Source: Cuniculiplasma sp. (GTDB lineage: Archaea > Thermoplasmatota > Thermoplasmata > Thermoplasmatales > Thermoplasmataceae). From it: a DNA stretch of 29,815 nucleotides. The notes under the pieces were generated by a model. It had not been told where the DNA came from, did no database searches, and saw only the letters and a list, made by a program, of their open reading frames with translations. The stretch is taken from contig JAGDXN010000080.1 of the NCBI GenBank assembly GCA_023256455.1, positions 1 through 29,815 of the forward strand, written 5' to 3'. Positions 23,983 to 29,815 of the stretch are shown in pieces (position 1 is the stretch's first letter; each line of letters opens with the position of its first letter). The position numbers and the translations under genes were made by a program.

Positions 23983-25174
23983 GTATCTTTTCGTCCACAA
24001 ACATCTGGGTGAGGTCAAAGATGTGTTCCAGTTCATAGTCTGCTATGGCTGTGATGTTGTTTTTGTGTTTTGATGCATCCACATTGTCTGCATATATTAC
24101 CTGAAGATCTGCAACGTGTGGGTTGTCTATGCTTCTTCCTATCTGGGAAACTATCCTCACGAATACCTCAACCACATCGTTTCCCTCTTCCTTGACAACC
24201 TTATCTGCTATCTTGTTGGAAAGCACATTGTACAGTTTTCCAACGTGGGTTACCGGGTTCTTTCCAGCTGCAGCCTCCATACTCATGGGCTTGTATGGGG
24301 TAATTATTCCGTTAACCCTGTTTCCTCTTCCCACAGAACCGTCGTCTCCGTTTTCCATGGAAAGGCCTGTGACTGTTAAGTAATGGCTTGTTATTTTGTC
24401 TCCATCCTTATCCGCAGTGTTTATGAATATCTTAACATCCTCGTCTGTGACCTTTTTTGCATGATCTTCCAGAAGGTTCTGGAGCTGTTCCTTTACCGAG
24501 AAATATTCAGAACTATCCTTTACATACTTATCCACATATGCAGCAGCAACTGTTAGATTTATTGTTTTGTTCTGCCTGTATCCCATGACCTTAATATCAT
24601 AGCCAATAGCTGGAAGCTTTGATTTTAATTCCCCATTAATGTACTTCTCTGTTTCCTTTACAAGCCTCTCTGTATCTGTGAATGGCGCAAATCCAACTCC
24701 AAAGGATGTGTCGTTTGCCCTGTGCTTTGATGTATCGTATACATCTCTGAGATCAACTGATCCATGGCCTATTCTTGAATCGATCATTACATCTCCGTCA
24801 AGATCGAGATGTTTGAACTGTTTCTCAAGATATCTCTTTGCGGCCTTCACAGCCACAGCTTTCACGGGCAGCCTTTCATTATTTACAGTGGTTGTTGCCC
24901 TTCCGCTCAGAAGAATATAAACCGGATCAAGAACTGCTCCTCCACCGAATTTTGGCGATGACTGGCCGCCAACCACTTCAACCTGATCTGTGTTGTGGTG
25001 CAATATCTTTCCGAACTCTTTTATATAATACTTGCTCAGTTCCCTGCTTACTGCCTCTGCAATTCCATCAGAAACGCTGTCTGGATGACCAATTCCCTTT
25101 CTCTCTACAAGTTCTACCTCTCTCTGAAAGGTTGGTACCTGCTTGATTGCCTCTACTGAAATGTTTCTTGCCAT
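23972..25174 (-). CDS. mat: S-adenosylmethionine synthetase, archaeal type
   Basis: The enzyme makes AdoMet from methionine and ATP. The 400-residue product is the archaeal family, not bacterial MetK: ISVEAIKQVPTFQREVELVERKG in part, KGIGHPDSVSDGIAEA, DQVEVVGGQSSPKFGGGAV, SRIGHGSVDL, GRGNRVNG and AAAGKNPVTHVGKLYN. It supplies the donor used by the methyltransferase and Tsr3 encoded downstream. A TATA box at 25205-25215 gives a leader of only about 10-15 bases, with GAGAGG eight bases before the ATG. That leader is too short for a riboswitch. A hairpin at the stop codon probably ends the transcript. Confidence 0.96.
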   Translation of the reverse strand: MARNISVEAIKQVPTFQREVELVERKGIGHPDSVSDGIAEAVSRELSKYYIKEFGKILHHNTDQVEVVGGQSSPKFGGGAVLDPVYILLSGRATTTVNNERLPVKAVAVKAAKRYLEKQFKHLDLDGDVMIDSRIGHGSVDLRDVYDTSKHRANDTSFGVGFAPFTDTERLVKETEKYINGELKSKLPAIGYDIKVMGYRQNKTINLTVAAAYVDKYVKDSSEYFSVKEQLQNLLEDHAKKVTDEDVKIFINTADKDGDKITSHYLTVTGLSMENGDDGSVGRGNRVNGIITPYKPMSMEAAAGKNPVTHVGKLYNVLSNKIADKVVKEEGNDVVEVFVRIVSQIGRSIDNPHVADLQVIYADNVDASKHKNNITAIADYELEHIFDLTQMFVDEKIPVF

Positions 25175-25182
25175 TTATTATT

Positions 25183-25215
25183 CCTCTCAGGAGGCAAGAT
25201 TTCTTTTTTATAAAA
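25183..25215 (-). promoter_or_regulatory. mat promoter and ribosome-binding site
   Basis: The TATA box TTTTATAAAAA is at 25205-25215 and GAGAGG at 25183-25188, eight bases before the ATG. CCTC and GAGG (25183-25194) around TCAG form a four-pair inverted repeat that includes part of the ribosome-binding site; whether it is wholly in the mRNA depends on the exact start. Confidence 0.4.
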
Positions 25216-25258
25216 TGTTTTGTCAATTTAAAGAATAAATTACCTGACAAAATGAATA

Positions 25259-25273
25259 ATTACCATGGGTAAT
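25259..25273. promoter_or_regulatory. Inverted repeat in the purH promoter region
   Basis: ATTACC and GGTAAT are perfect 6-base arms around ATG, 36 bases before the purH start and next to the TATA-like TAATAATAAAG (25270-25280). A further ATTACC lies 20 bases upstream at 25239-25244. It could be an operator; the evidence is the symmetry and position only. Confidence 0.3.
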
Positions 25274-25308
25274 AATAAAGATATTATGACAAGAATTACT
25301 GTTGAACC

Positions 25309-26772
25309 ATGAATATACTTGTGAGCGTTACAGATAGGGATGGTTTAACTGACTTTTTTAAAAAGGTTAAGGGCAATAATATATTTGCCTCTTCCGGGAC
25401 AGCCTCCTTCCTGAAAAATAATGGCATCCAGTGCAATGATATATCTTCTTTGACTGGATTTTCAGAACTTCTTGGAGGAAGGGTAAAAACACTCCACCCT
25501 GCAATATTTTCTGGCATACTTGCAAGAGATAATGATCAGGACAGGAAGGAAGTTGAAAACCTCAAATATCCCATCTTTGACATGGTAATATGCAATCTGT
25601 ATGATTTCAGGGGGAACATGGGAAAGGGAATGGACACCATGGTTGAAAATATTGACATTGGTGGAGTTTCCCTCATAAGGGCAGCTGCAAAAAACTGGAG
25701 CAGGGTTGCAATCCTCACGGATAAGGATGATTACAATGCTGTATCAAACGAAATAATGATGGAAGGAAAAATATCAGAAGAAACGAGAAAAAGGCTTGCC
25801 ATCAAGGCCTTTGAACTCACATCCTCCTATGACAGGATGATTGCCAGTGCCCTTTCCGGTAAAAAGGAAAGTTATGAGGAAATAAAACTTGAAGGGCCAA
25901 AGAAACTGAGATATGGGGAAAACCCTGATCAGGAAGGATATCTTTATGAAGTTCCTGAATTTGGAAAACTTGAAGTCTTCCATGGGAAGGAGATGTCATA
26001 TAACAACTATATGGATGCGTCATCGGCCATTGAAACCGCCCTTGAATTTGATGAGCCCTTTGCCGTTGTAATCAAGCACAACACACCATGCGGTGCTGCC
26101 ACAGGAAAGGATTTTTCAGAGGCACTGGAAAGGGCAATAGATGGAGACAGAGAAAGTGCCTATGGGTCAGTAATATGCGTCAATGGGAAAATTGATGAAA
26201 ATGTGGCTTCTAAGATTAAAGACCTTTTCGTTGAAGTGCTCATTGGAAAGGAGTTCACAGAGGGTGCAAGGAAGATTCTTGAAAAGAAGAAAAATTTGAG
26301 AATGGCCATATACTCTGGAAAAGGACCGGAGAAAAAGATCAGAACTGTATTTAATGGATATCTGCAACAGGACGTTGTTCCAGCTGCTCCAAAGAAAGTT
26401 GAGACAATTTATGAAATGGATAGAGTCAGGGAGAGCGATCTGATGCTTGCATGGAAAATAGTTGCCCACTGCAGGAGCAATGCTATCGTTCTTGTGAAGG
26501 ATGGGGCAACCGTTGGAATTGGGGGTGGACAGACTTCAAGGGTTCAGGCCGTAAAGATTGCTTCGGAAAGGGCCGGTGAAAGAGCAAAGGGAAGTGTGAT
26601 GGCCTCTGACGCCTATCTTCCATTCAGCGACAATGTGGATGTGGCTGCCTCTGCCGGAATCAGAGCAATAATTGAACCGGGAGGATCCATAAGAGATCAG
26701 GATGTGATGGATGCATGCAAAAAATATGGGATTTCCCTTTATTTCACAGGAAAGAGGGTTTTCCTTCATTAA
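25309..26772 (+). CDS. purH: Bifunctional AICAR transformylase/IMP cyclohydrolase PurH
   Basis: PurH performs the last two steps of IMP synthesis. The 487-residue product has the N-terminal IMP cyclohydrolase (about 1-190: VSVTDRDGL, ASSGTASFLKNNG, GGRVKTLHPAIFSGILAR, ENIDIGGVSLIRAAAKN). The AICAR-formyltransferase domain follows, with KLRYGENPDQEG, the catalytic Lys-His in VIKHNTPCGAA, GIGGGQTSRV, SDAYLPFSDNVD and the C-terminal EPGGSIRDQDV. All key motifs are present. It is somewhat shorter than typical bacterial PurH (about 510-530). Many archaea use PurP and PurO instead, so a bacterial-type PurH here may reflect old transfer. It is divergent from mat and monocistronic. Confidence 0.95.
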   Translation: MNILVSVTDRDGLTDFFKKVKGNNIFASSGTASFLKNNGIQCNDISSLTGFSELLGGRVKTLHPAIFSGILARDNDQDRKEVENLKYPIFDMVICNLYDFRGNMGKGMDTMVENIDIGGVSLIRAAAKNWSRVAILTDKDDYNAVSNEIMMEGKISEETRKRLAIKAFELTSSYDRMIASALSGKKESYEEIKLEGPKKLRYGENPDQEGYLYEVPEFGKLEVFHGKEMSYNNYMDASSAIETALEFDEPFAVVIKHNTPCGAATGKDFSEALERAIDGDRESAYGSVICVNGKIDENVASKIKDLFVEVLIGKEFTEGARKILEKKKNLRMAIYSGKGPEKKIRTVFNGYLQQDVVPAAPKKVETIYEMDRVRESDLMLAWKIVAHCRSNAIVLVKDGATVGIGGGQTSRVQAVKIASERAGERAKGSVMASDAYLPFSDNVDVAASAGIRAIIEPGGSIRDQDVMDACKKYGISLYFTGKRVFLH

Positions 26773-27195
26773 ATCATCAAAGTGGTAAAAACAGGAACAT
26801 TGAAAATACAGCATTATAATATGTATATTTCTTATTAAATATGGAAATTATTAATTTAAAAAATCTATACATAATAATCACTTTTCTTGTTAATACATAA
26901 GAAAGCGACCATATTCAGATTTTATTCCTGTGGCTTTTGGTGAGCGCCAGGGGCTTCTAATTTTTATCTAATCTGATGGGGCAAGTCTGATGAGCCAATA
27001 AATAGGGCTGGAGTTCAGTGTTGCATCACAACTGAAATCCATAATAAAATAATTTCATTTTTGCCTTATTTAATGGGGTTTTGAGAGCAAAGAGGTTGAT
27101 TAAGGATTCTCGTAAAATGATCCTGATAAAAATGTTTTAAAGGATTGAATCTGACATTTTTCCATCATCCCAAATATATTATAATGCACCTGTTT
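26773..27195. other. Long spacer without a recognisable gene
   Basis: The spacer between purH and the presenilin-type gene has no gene or RNA I can name. A more G+C-rich island (about 26905-27040) stands in A+T-rich sequence. It contains TCTGATG twice (26972-26978, 26986-26992) and a frame of about 33 codons with no start (from 26977, beginning Trp-Gly-Lys-Ser-Asp-Glu-Pro). It may be a small RNA, a gene remnant or nothing. Confidence 0.3.
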
Positions 27196-27211
27196 AAAAA
27201 TAGAGATTTTT
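27196..27211 (-). terminator. Hairpin with T-run after the presenilin-type gene
   Basis: On the minus strand AAAAAT and ATTTTT pair around CTCT, starting at the last base of the stop codon and ending in a T5 run, a conventional-looking weak intrinsic terminator. Confidence 0.45.
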
Positions 27212-28077
27212 CAGAAATGGGCAAGGAGAAGGGCAAGGCCAAATCCTATGAGTACTCCAGTGTTTATGAATGGAAGGCCTGGCGCTGGCCTTTTTATGAA
27301 CAGGAACATTATGAAAAGAGCCACAATCCCACCCAGGAGGGGAAGGATATAATAGGGATAGAAAAGTGACCCGCCGTAGAGGAATGATGATATTACCATA
27401 ACATTGGGTATGGCAATATCACCAAAGCCGATCAATATGGCACCCCTTTCTTCGCCGGGCGTATCAATATCGATGCTTGATGTTTCAAAACCCCTTGAAT
27501 CGGGCACAACAAAGAACAGGGGCATCTGCGATCCAGTGGACGCTCTGGCTATGTCAAGCATGTGTTTTGTTTTGTACACTGCAATATAATCATAAATTGC
27601 AAACACAAACATCAGAATAACTGCTGAATATATTCCAAGGTCTACCCCCCATATGGCAGCAAGGCCTGCAGATGTAAGTATACCAACTATATTTATTATG
27701 ATCCAGTTTTGCCTGAACAGTAAAAAGTACAGGAAAATGAAGGGTGTTACATATACAAGAACATAGTACTCATCAAGGGTTATGGGGAGCAGGGCATAGA
27801 GTAAGGAACCAACCACAAATATAACAAAGGCTATGGATATGGCAAACACATATCTAAGAATGCCCATCCTCTTTTTTCTTGCCACAAATATGATAAGGGC
27901 AGACATTACCACTACGGCAATGATGAAATAAATGACGTACCCTGCCCCTGCACCCGGATTGCTTGAAGGGTGTGTGGGAGTAATCTCTTCTAACTCAAGT
28001 GCCATTACAACCGCAATGAGTGAAGATATGACGAATAAAATTGCGGTTCCTGTTTCAGATACCAGCTTTCTTTGCAA
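27211..28077 (-). CDS. Presenilin/signal-peptide-peptidase-type intramembrane protease
   Basis: The 288-residue protein is an archaeal GxGD aspartyl protease that cuts membrane helices. It has about nine hydrophobic segments. The two catalytic aspartates are in YD (162-163, within FVFAIYDYIAVYKT) and GFGD (217-220). The third family motif, PAL(P), appears as PAPGLPF (264-270), a slight deviation. The 50 polar residues between the catalytic helices match the usual loop. The only start that keeps the first helix is a TTG at 28077, which overlaps the 3' end of topA by 23 bases; the next Met lies inside that helix. It is thus probably co-transcribed with topA. Substrates are unknown. Confidence 0.88.
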   Translation of the reverse strand: MQRKLVSETGTAILFVISSLIAVVMALELEEITPTHPSSNPGAGAGYVIYFIIAVVVMSALIIFVARKKRMGILRYVFAISIAFVIFVVGSLLYALLPITLDEYYVLVYVTPFIFLYFLLFRQNWIIINIVGILTSAGLAAIWGVDLGIYSAVILMFVFAIYDYIAVYKTKHMLDIARASTGSQMPLFFVVPDSRGFETSSIDIDTPGEERGAILIGFGDIAIPNVMVISSFLYGGSLFYPYYILPLLGGIVALFIMFLFIKRPAPGLPFINTGVLIGFGLALLLAHF

Positions 28078-29815
28078 CCTTTTTCACCTTTCCTCTGCTC
28101 TTTCCGGTGCCTTTCTTTGACGTGGAACTTTTTTTAGACTTTTCTGATTTTATTACCTTCCCAACGTTTTCTTTTTTGTCAGATTTTTTACCGTTAAATT
28201 CACAGTTCATATTTGGACAAAACTCCTTTGAATATTTTCCATTTTCAACAATCATTATGGGTGCTCCGCAGAACTGGCAAACCTTTCCTGTTGATCCGAT
28301 TTCTCCCTTCTGTGGAAGGGGATAGGTTTGTTTGCACTTTGGGAAGTTCAGGCAACCGAGGAACCTCTTTCCATACTTTGACTGCCTTATTACCAGATCG
28401 CCCCCATCTGCAGGGCATTTTCCAGCCGCACGCCTTTCCGTGTTGTATTTGCACTGTGGATTAATGCATATAACTTCAGGAGACTGTCCACGCCTTATTA
28501 CAGTTACCAGTGGCAAACCACATTCAGGGCAGTTTTTCTCAGATTCTTTCAGCATTCCCCTTATCTTATGGTAATAATCAATGGTGCATCCTTCTGTTTC
28601 ACACTTAAACCTGATGCTGTCCCTTATCTTTACTGCCTGTATATCTGTTCCATGAATGGGACATTTACCCACGGGCTTTCCGGTTTCCAGTGCGTTTCTT
28701 ATTATTGTTGATATCCTGTCCCTGTTTTTGTCCAGATCAGAAAGGACATTGCTCAGCATGTTTTTGGATATTTCCACAACCTTGCCCTTTGTATCCTTCC
28801 CGGAGGCTATGTTGTCCATAAATTTCTCAAGTTCTGCCGTCATATCAGGTTCGGATATTTTTGAATCCACACTCATGACCCCTTCTATCAGGGCCTTTCC
28901 CAGAGGCGTTGGCCTCACTGGATTCCCCTCAATAAAGCCTCTGGACTGAAGTTTTTCTATTATGTCATGCCTTGTGCTCTTTGTGCCAAGATTGAGGCTT
29001 TCCATCTCCTTTATGAGAGAAGCCATGTCGTATCTTGATGGCGGTTTTGTTTCACCCTCCTCCATTCTCCAGTTATTTGCCCTTACATTCTCCCCGACTT
29101 CAAGATCGGGATGATATATGTCATTAACTTTCCTGTATGGATATATCTGCAACCATCCAGGATCTGTAACAACAGACCCATGGGTTTTGAACTTCTCCCC
29201 ATTGATCTCTATTATAGATTCCCTTACATCTCTCTTTCCTTCCATATAGAGTGTTGCAAGGAAACGCCTTGCAATAAGTTCATACACCTTCCATTCGTCC
29301 GGTCTCAGATCCTTTTTTGATGCAATTTCTGTTGTATATATGGGAGGGTGATCTGTAGCCTCCATTTTTCCCCTTGAAGGATAGATTTTTTCCTGGGAAA
29401 GTACCATTTCAGCCTCTCTGGAAAAATCACTCTTCTTCATCTTCTCCACAATTGCCTTGAGGTTTATGCTCTTCTGGTAAACCGTGTTATCTGTTCTTGG
29501 ATAACTGATGTATCCCCTCACATACAGTGATTCGGCAATTTTCATTGCTCTTCCCGGCATTATGCCTATTCTTGAGGCTTCCCTCATAAATTCTGTTGTG
29601 TTGAATGGGGATGGCCGGTATATTCTTTCTTCCTTCTTTTCAAATGACAGAACCTTACCATCCTTTCCATCTATTTTTTTCAGGATTTCTTCAGCCCTTT
29701 CCTTATGGAAAATTCTTCCCTCCTCATTAATGCCTGTAAAAATGCCATCCCTGTCAAAATCTACCTTAATTTCCCAGAACTTTTCAGGAACAAAATTTTC
29801 AATTTCCTCTTCTCT
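28055..29815 (-). CDS. topA: DNA topoisomerase I (type IA), C-terminal part, cut by window end
   Basis: The reading frame is open to the window edge, so the N-terminal Toprim part is missing; 586 residues are visible. They include RPSPFNTTEFMREAS, the active-site tyrosine in GYISYPRTD and ATDHPPIYTTE, all typical of type IA enzymes that relax negative supercoils. Four C-terminal zinc-finger modules follow: one with Cys/His, two of the clear CxxC...CxxxxC type (CPECG...CINPQC and CQFCG...CPNMNC), and one with C...C-x5-C. The last 45 residues are a Lys/Ser-rich tail that should bind DNA. The ATG at 29587 is only internal. The presenilin-type gene overlaps the 3' end. Confidence 0.94.
   Translation of the reverse strand, partial: REEEIENFVPEKFWEIKVDFDRDGIFTGINEEGRIFHKERAEEILKKIDGKDGKVLSFEKKEERIYRPSPFNTTEFMREASRIGIMPGRAMKIAESLYVRGYISYPRTDNTVYQKSINLKAIVEKMKKSDFSREAEMVLSQEKIYPSRGKMEATDHPPIYTTEIASKKDLRPDEWKVYELIARRFLATLYMEGKRDVRESIIEINGEKFKTHGSVVTDPGWLQIYPYRKVNDIYHPDLEVGENVRANNWRMEEGETKPPSRYDMASLIKEMESLNLGTKSTRHDIIEKLQSRGFIEGNPVRPTPLGKALIEGVMSVDSKISEPDMTAELEKFMDNIASGKDTKGKVVEISKNMLSNVLSDLDKNRDRISTIIRNALETGKPVGKCPIHGTDIQAVKIRDSIRFKCETEGCTIDYYHKIRGMLKESEKNCPECGLPLVTVIRRGQSPEVICINPQCKYNTERRAAGKCPADGGDLVIRQSKYGKRFLGCLNFPKCKQTYPLPQKGEIGSTGKVCQFCGAPIMIVENGKYSKEFCPNMNCEFNGKKSDKKENVGKVIKSEKSKKSSTSKKGTGKSRGKVKKVAKKAGI

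Noticed and set aside
25175..25258. AdoMet riboswitch before mat
   Set aside because: The TATA box leaves a leader of only about 10-15 bases, and no riboswitch core sequence is present.
26972..27035. C/D-box guide RNA or hammerhead-type ribozyme suggested by CTGATGA and CTGA
   Set aside because: The C box lacks its purine, the second guide region is too short, and the GAAA expected after a hammerhead stem II is absent.
26977..27075. Remnant of a transposase C-terminus in the purH/presenilin spacer
   Set aside because: The frame is only about 33 codons, has no start and shows no diagnostic transposase motif; kept only as a possibility in the finding.
27145..27369. Open frame of 74 codons on the plus strand
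   Set aside because: Mostly antisense to the end of the presenilin-type gene; its composition is that of a shadow frame.
1..29815. tRNA, rRNA, CRISPR arrays or intact insertion sequences
   Set aside because: Scanning by eye found no tRNA TPsiC-like hallmark with pairing arms, no regularly spaced repeats and no transposase frame; short RNAs could still be missed.

Overview
The window reads as a chromosomal segment of a thermoacidophilic, probably wall-less archaeon of the order Thermoplasmatales (Ferroplasma/Cuniculiplasma-like is my best guess, not proven). The reasons are archaeal-type genes for CDP-archaeol synthase, Pth2, Nob1, Tsr3, AdoMet synthetase and D-aminoacyl-tRNA deacylase, a tricorn-interacting-factor-type M1 aminopeptidase, TATA boxes about 23-28 bases upstream of many start codons (leaderless transcription), A+T-rich spacers and heavy AGA/AGG/ATA codon use. 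I see no rRNA, tRNA, CRISPR array, intact insertion sequence or prophage. Coding density is high; the two long gaps are 14615-14946 and 26773-27210.

Layout. 192-3239: a small unknown gene, a zinc-ribbon/LURP-like protein, an AbrB-PhoU regulator and a membrane protein with a sequon-rich external domain. 3294-4772 (+): an overlapping operon of an XRE-CBS regulator, carS (lipid synthesis) and pth2, convergent with nob1 and citrate synthase (4776-6450, -). 6593-7009: a PadR regulator with a perfect 18-bp operator-like palindrome. 7006-9830 (-): a degenerate AMP-binding (acyl-CoA synthetase-like) protein coupled by a GTGA overlap to the NAD(P)HX repair enzyme Nnr, divergent from glnA (9891-11222).

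11225-14614 (-) is the most unusual part: a tight three-gene operon of a fold-type-II PLP enzyme, a DUF1611 P-loop protein and a PP-loop ATPase with a QueC-like cysteine cluster. I propose it as an uncharacterised amino-acid modification or ligation pathway. Upstream lie dtdA and an unknown helical protein (14947-16115), then valS with a small membrane protein (16174-19053), the M1 aminopeptidase (19070-21460), and a run of genes on the minus strand in which three of four make or use AdoMet: mat, an orphan DNA methyltransferase, a metallo-beta-lactamase-fold hydrolase and tsr3 (21516-25174). purH follows on the plus strand, then a 438-base spacer, a presenilin-type intramembrane protease and the 3' part of topA, cut by the window end.

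A pattern crosses the whole window: nearly every transcription-unit end, including all five tight convergent junctions, carries an inverted repeat that covers or touches the stop codons. All functional assignments rest on motif recognition by eye; no database search was run.
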